From the NCBI GenBank assembly GCA_036417435.1, contig CM070916.1:20271552-20335551 (forward strand): a DNA stretch of 64,000 nt. Reading direction: 5' to 3'. Numbering within the stretch: the first letter of the stretch is position 1; each line of letters begins with the position of its first letter. The position numbers and the translations under genes were made by a program. This document shows, piece after piece, positions 25,370 through 35,011 of this stretch. This DNA comes from Inia geoffrensis. Lineage: Eukaryota; Chordata; Mammalia; Artiodactyla; Iniidae. The notes beneath the pieces are model-generated. The model saw nothing but the letters and a program-made list of their open reading frames with translations. It ran no database searches and was not told the DNA's origin.

Positions 25370-28300
25370 CACTGCATTGTCTCTTGGCCTGGCACAGATG
25401 CGGTACTTACATTGGGTTTTCTGTTTGTGTTCTCGTGCCAGTTTTCTGTCTTGAGACTTTAGTAATTGATTGTTTTGAAAGGATGAAGGAAGCCCAGAAA
25501 GTTTGATATCACTGGTTTGTCTGATCTACGAGCGCCTAAGGCCTAAAGGCTTAAATTAAAAATACTGCTCTCCTGTCTCTCCCTCGTTAGAGGGTACCAA
25601 TAGACCAGAGTACTCAACCTTTTCTGGACAAAAATGAACACACGTTTTTCCAAATCTTATCATTTCAAGTCAGTTGCAGTGGTGGTGGTGAGAGTTGATC
25701 ATAAAACGTGTCAAAAATAAACCAAGTATTTAAGAACCGCTGATAGATTGCGCTAGACCTACTGAAATCGTCACGGGGACTTGCTAATACTTGGGGCCTA
25801 TAATGTCACAATTATATATATTACAGCTGCTCAACATCAACTATGTTTGACAATGATAATTCAATACTTATTCAATAGAATAAGTATTTTATTCTATACT
25901 TAGCAAGGTAGGGCTTTCCGGACCACCCCCGACCACGATGAGGTTAAGTTCCCCTGCTGAGGAGACACTTAGCATCCCGTGCTTCTATTTTCATAACACT
26001 TTATCACAGTTGATTATAATTAATTTAACTACATCAAATTCCCTGAGGGCAAAAAAATGTATGTGTCTAGCTTACTCAATATAATGAGTTGAATTAATAT
26101 GTTAAGAGTATAAGCGTTCACTAACTGGGATAACCTAAAAACTTAAGCTCCCATGTTGGGAAAAAACACGTTAAGGTCTCACTTTTACACGGAACCATAG
26201 AGATCATTTTGCCTTTTACTTACAGTAATAAGTATCCTACAGCATTTCAGTAATAAAAAAATTATAGAACAACACAGAATCCATCTTTAGTCTCACCAAC
26301 ATTTCCTTCCTAATACCAAAAAACCATTTTTTTTTTTCCTTTCTAATTCTCAGCCCATTCTATTCTCTATAGAAGGTACCAGATGTTAGGAGGAGGCTTT
26401 CCCACATATCCTAGATTTTTAAGTAGAAGCAAGATTTATTATAGCCATATAAATGTAACTTCAGCCTTAACTTTTGTGCTCACAAGCTAGGTGTAATCTG
26501 CAACGTGGTCCCTTGTCCAATGGAAAAATTCCTATCTGTGGAATGCTGGTATCAACGCCAAACACTCAAAAGAACCACAGGGCATTACCGAAACGACTAC
26601 GTTCTGCCCACAAACAGATTTCCCTCGGACTATGAAAATATATCACAAGTAGAACTCCTGATTTATTTTTCCCCTAGGATTAAAAAAAACAAAAAAGAAA
26701 AAAAAAACTACAGGACCTCAGAACTGAATGGAATACCACTGGGGTTTTTACTTGAACACTTAAAACATTTCGTTTTATCAGTGGAGCGCCTTTCTTTTGA
26801 CGTGATGCAGACACCAACTGAATTCTAAATCATTACAAATCACTTTCAATTAATTCATAATTCAAGATGATGAGAATGTGCCATGAGTTCGATCTTTGTT
26901 TTTATTGATGGCTGCTTGCATGTCACTGTTAACATTTTAGATGACCATGTATTAAAAATGTATAAACTAGGACATTAACGTAGCAGACAGAGACAGCATG
27001 TGCAATTGACAGCAGTAGGAGTAAAGGGTTTGATGACAAGATGCTGGGAGCCCAAGAGTGATGGGGTGCAGGTGCTAATCAGAGAGAGGGCTATTATATA
27101 TAATTTTTGTTGAATTACTGATTTGCTCACTGATCTTTTGCTGCTGCATTCATGAACACTGTCATCTTGGAGGTATCTGTGTAGGAAATGGACTTGGCAC
27201 ATTTGACTAATTCATGTAATAAATTTGTGAACTAACACTTCACATCCGGACAAGTATTAGTAAGAACATATTTTGCCCTATAAGTCTAGGTGGGTCGTCA
27301 ATTCTCAATGTCATAGCAAAACCCAAAGAAAGAAAATTGGAAGAATTTTCTTAGAGATCTCTAGGACAAATAAAAAATGAGATAGGGGAGCAAGAGGTAT
27401 GAAATATATTAAGATGGTAGGATTTCCATGAGGTTCCCTTCCAACGTATGGTACAACATCAGGTACTCCAACATAGGCTGGGTTCAAATTTTAGTTTTTT
27501 AAACGAAATGATTTTCCAGACATTCAATTTCACAACAAACTGGCATCTAGGAAACCCAGTTGATTGAAGTATAAGGATTTGTTTCCCGTCAAATACCCAG
27601 CCAGGACTGAGAAAAAAAAGCCAATTAAGAAGTCCCTGTTGCTCTTACAAGTTAAAAAGCCCATATTCTCATTTTTAATCATGTCCTGCTCTACTTAACA
27701 AAATCCACATGCCTACTTTCATCAATAAATTGAAAGCTGACCAAAACAGTTTAACTGTGTTATGAATTATGGCAGTTTCAACCAAACCGTATGAATAATC
27801 TTTATGATTCAAGAGTGATGATGCTATGAGGTTTTATCTGTTTTTCTAAATAGGTAGATCTTTTTAGATTTCTTGATGAGAGTACTTTTCTGGCTAACCT
27901 TACGTTTTTTTTATTTGTAGTTTGCATTTAATTTACAGATTTGTTTTAATTTCACCACTCTCAATGATTTATAAAATTGTTTTAGTTTAGGCTTTACATA
28001 TGCAAGTGACAGTATGATTATACCAATATAATACATTTGAATTACTTTTTCCTTTTGAATTGAGTAGACTTAATGAAGGATGAGAGTATTTTTTAATTAG
28101 CATTATTTACGTAGCATCTTTGCCAAAATTCATGTAAATTTATATTTTAGAAGATCAAGCTTACTTTTTAAGAAAAATTCATACTCCTCTCCAAAATCTT
28201 AGCAAAGAACAAAAATCGTAGCAAAGAATCATATCATTTTTGAGTTAGAAAGGTACCTTAATGATTAACTTTTAAAAAACGCCTTCATTTCTCAAATGAG

Positions 28301-29380
28301 GTAACTCAAGATCATACAAAAGGATTTTGTCCTCCCACTGAAGGGAGAGAGAAGAATACATCAATTTATTCTCTCTGTAATGATTTCTGAGATTTCGTTG
28401 GATGACTTCCATTTGGATCTACCCACTCTAAAATCTTTTTTCTAAAACTTCAAAACAGTTTTCTCTGGGCTTCCTAAGCATAATAGTGTGTCAGGTAATG
28501 GCTTTTGACGCCAAGGCTGAATGCGCATTCTTGCACGGTGGGCTAAGGTTTCTTTGCATTCCGATGTATCTTTTTCCTTTCCTACCCAAATCTTAGATGT
28601 CAGAAGACTTTACTCAAGCCTTCTGGTTTACAGGTTTGCATAAATAACTTAGTCCCTCTGAGGCTGACGAGTGCCACTGTTACTGGCACCACTCTGCTTG
28701 TCACTATGCAATCCCAGTAAAAGCAACTGAAAGTACTTTTATCTGAAGGCCATTTGACAGAGCGGGAGAAAACACATTTACTCTTTCAAGGTCTGTGTAT
28801 TTTCCTGGGAGAAGCCTGTCTATGAAATTTGTCCTTTCATCCTTGGATAGCTATTTGGGAAATATCTTTTGGCAGTGCAGACTCATGAGTGGTTTCTGCC
28901 ACTCCAGACCACAGTGGTGATTCACAGAACTTCCCTGTATCTCCCCACCTCCCTCCTTCCTCCCTCCTAAAGACAGGAAGGCTGTTTCATGCTGCTGTGC
29001 TGAAAACATTCTTCTCTAGAGACTGAGGAAGAAAATCTGCATATTTTAGCAAAAATATTGAGTTATTTTCATCATAGATGTTTAAGGAAGGAACTGTTTA
29101 CTAATATCTGTGACTATGTTGAGATACTACAAATGAGAAAGAGACAGTACTGTGGGCTTTTTCTTAAAACAAGATTCTTTTCTAACATGTCCCTTACTCA
29201 CAGGAGCTCTCAGAAATTCAACAAGATTACTTTTATCTTCATCAGAGAGATCAGCTAATTCAGTACAGCTGGCTCGTACAATCTTTAACAGGACAGTCCT
29301 TCACAATAGACCAGGAAGTCTTATTTTTCAGGTTTACAAAAATTAAAGAAAAATGCAACGTGATATTTATAATTTGCTAA
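25370..29380. other. Unique intronic sequence
   Basis: AT-rich with short poly(A)/poly(T) runs (about 26330, 26680). 28240-28320 resembles the ancient repeat at 480-580. 28490-28760 is non-repetitive and contains CpGs. No exon recognised. Confidence 0.4.
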
Positions 29381-29384
29381 ACGC

Positions 29385-29457
29385 TGTGTGTGCGTGCGCG
29401 CCTGTGTGTGTGTGTGTGTGTGCGTGTGTGTGTGCGCACGCGTGCGCGCCTGTGTTT
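29385..29457. repeat. Alternating TG/CG tract (Z-DNA-prone) near the GPC6 exon
   Basis: A run of almost strictly alternating purine and pyrimidine mixes TG dinucleotides with TGCG and GCGCACGCGTGCGCGC blocks. It lies 116 bases beyond the exon donor in the sense of transcription. CG-containing alternating tracts are the classic Z-DNA-forming type. Confidence 0.85.
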
Positions 29458-29566
29458 GTCTTAACCCTCCTAGTCTCTACAAGTCATCACCAGTTTGGAC
29501 CTGCCCATCAGGTACCACGAACACCTGCTCTTCCCACACCCCTGTCCTTGGATCCGCTGAGCCGCT

Positions 29567-29572
29567 CCTTAC
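29567..29572 (-). promoter_or_regulatory. GPC6: 5' splice site (GTAAGG) of the GPC6 exon
   Basis: Minus-strand ATAG|GTAAGG follows the exon directly and leaves phase 1. It is a good match to the U1 consensus apart from position +6. Confidence 0.8.
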
Positions 29573-29738
29573 CTATAAACAGATTCCACTCGGTGTCGAG
29601 ATCAGCCTGATTTGCCAGGCAGCCCTTCATGACATTGAGGCAGTAGTTGTTGCACGGTCTCACCGTGGGGAGTCCCCGACAATAAGGGCAGTACAGCATC
29701 TTCATGAGCGCACGGATGCAGCCTGGGGTCGGGCTCAC
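29573..29738 (-). CDS. GPC6: Glypican-6 internal coding exon (probably exon 4)
   Basis: This exon encodes 55 codons plus one base (166 bp) of a glypican core protein, a GPI-anchored heparan sulfate proteoglycan that modulates Wnt, Hedgehog and FGF signalling at the cell surface. Reading the minus strand, frame 0 starts GTG AGC CCG. The segment has six cysteines (segment residues 7, 17, 20, 29, 33, 40), including the LYCPYC and PCNNYC motifs and the stretch [14 protein letters not shown], which belong to the conserved disulfide-bonded N-lobe. GPC4 has LYCSHC and GDLDFEW here, so the residues favour GPC6 from recalled family sequences. The acceptor is a pyrimidine-rich run ending CTCCAG and the donor is GTAAGG. 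The final G is phase 1 and would complete the Asp codon expected next in glypicans. No stop interrupts the exon. The very long flanking introns fit GPC6. The exon number is inferred from the approximate position in the protein (near residue 237). The paralogue call is fairly sure; the glypican call is very sure. Confidence 0.88.
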
Positions 29739-29785
29739 CTGGAGATTGATTGAAAAGAAAAAGAAAATCAGAAATAAGAAGGATG
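29739..29785 (-). promoter_or_regulatory. GPC6: 3' splice site region of the GPC6 exon
   Basis: On the minus strand the last ~40 intronic bases are T/C-rich (TTTTCTTTTTCTTTTC, then AATCAATCTCC) and end in AG at 29740-29739. A CTGAT-type branch-point candidate lies about 30 bases upstream of the AG. The first exonic bases are GTGAGC, so the junction reads CAG|GTGAGC and also matches a 5' splice-site consensus. Confidence 0.75.
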
Positions 29786-30985
29786 GAAGGAGACAAAAAG
29801 AAGAGACTCATTTCCTCCTTGAAAAAAAAAAAAAAGGTGACATGGCTCTGAGAAAGCTCCAGGGCAGCAGGCTAAAGGAACCATCAAAATCTTAACACAC
29901 TGTAGTACTTGATCTTAAAGTCAGTCAGTTCCTTGTCAATATTTCTGTCTGGCATAGTAGTAATCATTTTTCTTGAATTGTCCTTGTCAACATTTTGATA
30001 TCTATGTCATTGCAATTTAGCCCTAAAACCTAGACACTGTTTCAGTGAAACAGAACATGCAATGAGATAATGCATGTGAAGGCAATTTCCAAAGTTAAAA
30101 GCCCCATAAAAATGAAGGTATTATTAAAGTTTAATATGACACCTTTAGAAAATTTTCCAGCTGGTTCTTTGACCCTGTTTCTAAAGGAGGTTTGCAGAAA
30201 CACTTCCTTTGTACATAACTTTTTTCAAAGGATCAATATCAACTTGTCTGGGATTTCTGAGATCCAGGCCTGCTTAGAAGCAATGGAACTGTCAAGGCGC
30301 CCTCCTCAGGGATCTGAAGCTTTGCAGTTCTGGGAACTTTGGAAGCCGGATCCAGTGTTGAATGTGAAGAGAAATGCTTGCAGTAATTCAGAGGAGCTAC
30401 TAAGCAACCGATAATCAAGTGCTATTTACCTTGAATACGATAAGCAGTGAATACTCCTAAGTCAATCAATTCTAAACCAATCAGGTCTTTTTTCGACTCA
30501 CTGAAAATTCCAATTGGACTTTAAGAGGAAAGAATATTTATAATGGCATGGACCAAAATCAGAAAAAAATACAGAAAGCTCTTTTTCATGACTGGATATA
30601 AACATTAATGAGGTATTTTTTTTGGTTGGTTCCATATAATGTTAATCTTTAAGTTAAGTAGCTACATGTTTCTGGTTCTTGTGCTCTCCATCTGAAGACA
30701 AGCCTAACTTCTATCATTTGGATCTCCTGGAGAGTTAGAGTCTTAACGGACAGACCTGGGCCCCCAGGTGACAATATATGCCCAGAACATTCAGATACTG
30801 ACAAAGCGTAACACCAATGTAAAGGTGGGGCAGGAAAAGGTATTTCCATATAAATGGATACTTTCCACTACCATAGCTAATCTCCAGCATTTTATCCTTT
30901 ACCTAGAAACCACATTTGAGGTTTCTAATGCAAGGCTTTGGTTTCTGCAACATTTTCTTAATTGCTGTATACTGTAAAAAAATTA
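29786..30985. other. Unique intronic sequence upstream of the exon
   Basis: Includes a poly(A) run at 29822-29835. The rest is unrecognised. Confidence 0.4.
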
Positions 30986-30990
30986 ATGAA

Positions 30991-31248
30991 TGAAACCCTC
31001 AGTTAGAGTTGGGAGACCAGAAGGGGGAGCTCTCAAGCCCTGCAAGGAGAGCAGAGCCCAATGGCAAGAAGAAAGACTCCTTTCCCGGCAAGGACTCAGC
31101 CAATGAAAAGCCATGGACACAGCCCTCCCAACTTTCTTTTCCCTCTAAAGAAGTGCTCTCCTTCCTTTGCTAAATTGCAATTCTCTGTTGCTCCTGAATA
31201 AACCATCTTTGCTGGAGAAATATTTGGCAGTCTATTTGTTTGAGGTCA
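30991..31248 (+). mobile_element. Endogenous retrovirus-type LTR fragment (tentative)
   Basis: Starts TGAAACCCTCAGTTAGAG and contains GCCAATGAAAAGCCATGG, a pyrimidine-rich CTCTCCTTCCTTTGC block and CTGAATAAACC (poly(A) signal AATAAA), ending TTGAGGTCA. This layout (promoter-like part, AATAAA, short R/U5) suits a class I solo LTR. No coding remains. Flanking duplication not clear. Confidence 0.5.
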
Positions 31249-31314
31249 AGAATACTGACAAAGTCCCTAGTTTATTATTTCAGGAAATGAAGCAATCTAT
31301 CAATCTATCTGTCT

Positions 31315-31317
31315 ATC

Positions 31318-31361
<44 letters not shown>
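31315..31361. repeat. (TATC)n tetranucleotide microsatellite
   Basis: About 11-12 pure TATC units, preceded by interrupted units from 31292. Confidence 0.96.
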
Positions 31362-31399
31362 GGGCGCCGAAATCTCTGGTTGTCCTTTTGATGTTTTTC

Positions 31400-31615
31400 T
31401 TTTTTTGCATTTTCTTTCCAAAATTTTATGAAAATTTTCAAACATACAGACAAATTGAAAGATTTTTATAGTGAACACCCATATCCCCACTCCTAGGTTC
31501 TACATGTAACGTTTTCTCACACTGATTTTTCACACATCTATCTATCCTCACCCATCCATTAATCCACCTTATTTGTAATGCATTTCAAAATAACATATTA
31601 ACCTTTTGATTTTTA
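31400..31615 (-). mobile_element. Old L1 (L1M-type) 3' UTR fragment
   Basis: ATTTTCAAACATACAGACAAATTGAAAG, GTGAACACCCATATCCCCAC and CATCTATCTATCCTCACCCATCC match reversed L1M 3' UTR. Confidence 0.65.
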
Positions 31616-31751
31616 TTTTTCCTGGTAATTTAATGTTGGCTTTAATAAAACTGAATTAACCCGATCAACAATAAAAAGTTAGCACATTAAGTAGTCCAGA
31701 TCGAATAAAGTAAAATATAACCAGCGTTTCTTTTGTTTTTAATTAAAAAAA

Positions 31752-32072
31752 AAAACTTTTATTTATTTTTGCCTGCATTAGGTCTTCATTGCTGTGTGCC
31801 GGCTTTCTCCAGTTGCGTCGAGTGGGGGCTACTCTTCATTGAGGTGGCTTCTCTTTGTTGCAGAGCACGGGCTCTAGGTGCGAGGGCTTCAGTGGTTGTG
31901 GCACGCGGGCTCAGTAGTTGTGGCTTGCGGGCTCTAGAGCGCAGGCTCAGTAGTTGTGGCGCACGGGCTTAGTTGCTCCGTGGCATGTGGGATCCTCCCG
32001 GACCAGGACTCGAACCTGTGTCCCCTGCATTAGCAGGCAGGTTCTTAACCACTGCGCCACTAGGGAAGTCCC
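31752..32072 (-). mobile_element. CHR-type SINE, longer subtype
   Basis: A-tail complement TTTATTTATTTTTGCCTGCA at the left and TAGGGAAGTCCC at the right. Between them are repeated GGCTCAGTAGTTGTGGC motifs. About 320 bp and diverged, so older. Flanking duplication weak. Confidence 0.92.
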
Positions 32073-32074
32073 TA

Positions 32075-32940
32075 ATTAGCCTTTCTTTATAAAACTATTT
32101 AGACAATGTATTAGTATCCACTAATTCTAAGACATATTTTCCAACAACAAAACAAAAACGAAAAAATGAGAACAAAAGAGAGGAGTCTGGTGATTTTTCT
32201 TTTGAGCATACATCCGTGCCAACATATCTATTTACCTAATAGATACAGGATATCTAATATCTACAGGATATTTTGTTGAAAATGCCAAATTTTATCCACA
32301 ATTGGGCAGAATTTGTTTTTTAATTTATTTTATCTACATGTATCCCATACCACGCAGAGAGCAGAGAAGATAACTGTCTGCGGAATTCCGAATTCTTATA
32401 CATTTTATTCTTTGGTATATGGTTGTAGTCCTACAAACCATTGTCCGTAGGGTTTTGATTTTCACAGCCTTGCAATTCCTCTCCTGACCTTGACGCCTCT
32501 CTCCAAAGACCTATCCTGTTTTCACCCAAGCCGGCTAAGCTATTTCTTCCTTTGACTCTGTTGGATTTTTGGTTTTCCCACCATTGGTATTATATGATGC
32601 TTTGCTTCTTCTCACTAAACGTGCCAGTGCAAAACCTAGGGTATTTGTCAATATTGGGGATGCAGATTTGAGATCTCTTGGAGAGTGCAGACTCTTTTAT
32701 CATCATTATAGCCTGTACCACTCTGCATAACATGCATGTCATTATAAGGTATTATGATTATGATATATAGGTACTCAATAAATGCTTTTTCAGTTGAACT
32801 CTGTAGTGTGTTTCTTGATTCCTTGGTCACGCTGATATTCAAAGAAAAAAGGGCACAAGATAGTTTTATACATCTTAGCATTCAATTGTTGCTTTTTAAT
32901 TCTGTTTTCAAAGGTTATTGATTGCACTAATTCCAAAGCT
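32075..32940. other. Unique intronic sequence
   Basis: No recognised repeat or exon. Confidence 0.4.
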
Positions 32941-32943
32941 TTG

Positions 32944-32946
<3 letters not shown>

Positions 32947-32987
<41 letters not shown>
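32947..32987. repeat. (TG)20 microsatellite
   Basis: Pure TG run ending in TTGGAAC. Confidence 0.97.
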
Positions 32988-32988
<1 letters not shown>

Positions 32989-33409
32989 GGAACTAGTACA
33001 ATTTTCTCAGTCTGACGTTTCAGAAGAGTCTCCAACTCAGGGTAGCAACAAATAGTGAAAATAGAACAGCCTTCCTTAATAACCTAAAAGAACAGTGCTG
33101 TTCAACTTAAATATGGCTCTCTCGGTACTTTGGGAAATGATATCCTTCTTGGTCAAATAAAGGGCATTTTAAGAAGAAGAAAACCGAGTGGAGGAGCAAA
33201 GTTGAAGCTTTTATGTTCACAGACCGTATTTTTCAACACAAATGCATGCTTGAATTGAAATAAAAAATCACCACTTCAAACTGAAGACTTTTAGAAGTAA
33301 GCCTCTGAAAAGAAGGTTGTTTTAAATGCCAATTGTATGAAGGGCTGGTTCTATTTTTAAATGTTTAATAGTGTTTAATAATTGTGCTACAGGTGCTCTT
33401 AAAAAATCT

Positions 33410-33826
33410 TTTAATATTGAAATCAATATAGACTCATGAGAAGCTGCAAAACCAGTGGAGTCCTGGGTACCCTTCACTCACCTTCCCTCAATGGAAACAT
33501 CTCATAGAGCTGTAGGACAATATCAAAATGAGGAAATTAAGGTTGATACATTGCTGCTAGTGAGTTTATAGGCCTATTCAGTTTTCATGATTTTTTTCAG
33601 CCTGCATCTATTTGTGTGTGCGTGTAGACACTTCTATGCAATTTAATCCTATGTATAGATTTGTGTAACCACACCACAATCAACTTACAGAACTTTTCCA
33701 TCACCACAGAACTACTCTCTTGTGTTTCCTCCACCCCACCCCTTGTCCCTATCACCAGGCGAACACTAATCTATCTGTCATCTCTATAATTTTATCATTT
33801 TAGGAATCATATATTAATACTTTGTA
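33410..33826 (-). mobile_element. Old L1 (L1M-type) 3' UTR, left part
   Basis: Reversed L1M landmarks: ATAGATTTGTGTAACCACACC, AACTTTTCCATCACCACAG, CACTAATCTATCTGTCATCTC. Continues past the mariner insert. Confidence 0.75.
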
Positions 33827-33910
33827 CGTGGGCTGGCCAAAAAGTTCGTTCGGGATTTTTCCATACCATCTTACGGAAAAACCCAAATGAACTTTTTGGC
33901 CACAACCCAA
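33827..33910. mobile_element. Palindromic mariner-type MITE
   Basis: An 84-bp near-perfect inverted repeat. The left arm GGCTGGCCAAAAAGTTCGTT and the right arm AAATGAACTTTTTGGCCAC pair almost end to end around CCATCTTACGG. TA dinucleotides lie at both edges (33825-33826, 33911-33912), as for mariner insertion. It splits an older L1. Confidence 0.88.
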
Positions 33911-34480
33911 TAACACTTTGAGCTTCATTTTTTTTAAACTGAGCACAATACCTTGGAGGTCCATTCAAGTTGTTGCATGTATTCGCTCCTTTTTATTGCT
34001 GAGTAGTATTCCATTGTTTGGATGTACCAAATTTGTTGAACTCTTCACTCACTGAAGGATACTTGGGTTGTTTCCAGTACTTTGCTATTAGGTATAAAGT
34101 TGCTATGAGCATTCATGTACAGTTTTTTTTGCACAAACGTAAGTTTTCATTTATCTGGGATAAATGCCCGAAAGCACAATTGATGGATCAGATGGTTAGT
34201 GTGTGTTTAGTTTTGTAAGAAACTGCCAAATTATTTTCTAGATCAGTGCAGCATTCTACATTTCCACCAGCAATATGTGAGAGATCGAGTTTTCCTCACA
34301 TCCATGCCAGTATTTGGTATTATTACTATTTTGTGTTTTAGTCATTCTAATGGGTGTATTATCTCTGTTTAAACTTGTGGTGGGTTTCCTCTGAGTAATT
34401 TCCATACTAGGATTTCAATTTCAATAGGCTCTCATATGCATCAGATACAAAATCATTCACCAGCTGGTCTCTAGAAAATA
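33911..34480 (-). mobile_element. Old L1 (L1M-type), ORF2 3' part
   Basis: GCTGAGTAGTATTCCATTG, TTCATTTATCTGGGATAAAT, TTTCCACCAGCAATATG and TTTAGTCATTCTAATGGGTG are reversed ORF2 C-terminal landmarks. Open frames here are degenerate. Confidence 0.8.
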
Positions 34481-34580
34481 TGCAACATTAAAACAACAAC
34501 AACAATTCTGAAACAACAGATACAACTGTATATTTGGCAAAACCAAAGTAAAGAAAGGAGTTCTAAAAACTCATATTTAA

Positions 34581-34997
34581 GGACTTCTCTGGTGGTCCAG
34601 TGGTTAAGAATCCACCTTCCAATGCAGGGGGCATGGGTTCAATCTCCGGTCAGGGAACTAAGATCCCACATGCCATGGGGCAACTAAGCCTGCGCACCGT
34701 GACTAGTGAGCTCACGTGCTCTGGAGCTGGAGCACTACAACTAGGGAGCCACAGCTACTGACCCCACATGCTCTGGAGCCTGCATGCCACAACTACTGAG
34801 CCCACACACTCTGGAGCCCGCGTGCCACAACTAGAGAGCCCGTGTGGTGCAACCACTGAGCCCGCGTGCTCTAGAGACCATGCCACAACTAGAGAGAAGC
34901 CCACACGCTGCAACTAGAGAAGCCCATGTGCTGCAACAAAAGATCCCGCATGCCACAACTAGGACTCGATGCAGCCAAGTAAGTAAATAAATATTTT
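34581..34997 (+). mobile_element. CHR-type SINE with expanded internal tandem units
   Basis: Begins GGACTTCTCTGGTGGTCCAG and ends GATGCAGCCAAGTAAGTAAATAAA, flanked by AAACTCATATTTAA / AAACTCTTATTTAA. At about 417 bp it is longer than the other copies. Around 34715-34915 about four imperfect 36-40 bp units recur (TGCTCTGGAGCC, then GCCACAACTA, then GAGCCCAC). Confidence 0.93.
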
Positions 34998-35011
34998 AAA
35001 CTCTTATTTAA

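Larger units (their letters stand above)
1..29572 (-). other. GPC6: GPC6 intron downstream of the exon (partial)
   Basis: No further exon with intact splice sites and glypican coding was found on the minus strand. The downstream intron therefore runs off the left edge of the window. The content is AT-rich unique sequence with the interspersed repeats listed separately. Confidence 0.75.

Noticed and set aside
29508..29738. Full 76-codon minus-strand frame as a complete small protein
   Set aside because: Only the part to 29573 is exon. The remainder reads through the GTAAGG donor into the intron, and the apparent start is an internal GTG (Val) codon at the acceptor.
29388..29753. Plus-strand open frame of 121 codons over the GPC6 exon
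   Set aside because: It begins in the TG/CG repeat and is the antisense shadow of the real minus-strand exon, with no conserved family features.
31292..31361. Regular TATC repeats considered as a CRISPR-like or iteron array
   Set aside because: Pure tetranucleotide microsatellite in a mammalian genome, with no spacers.
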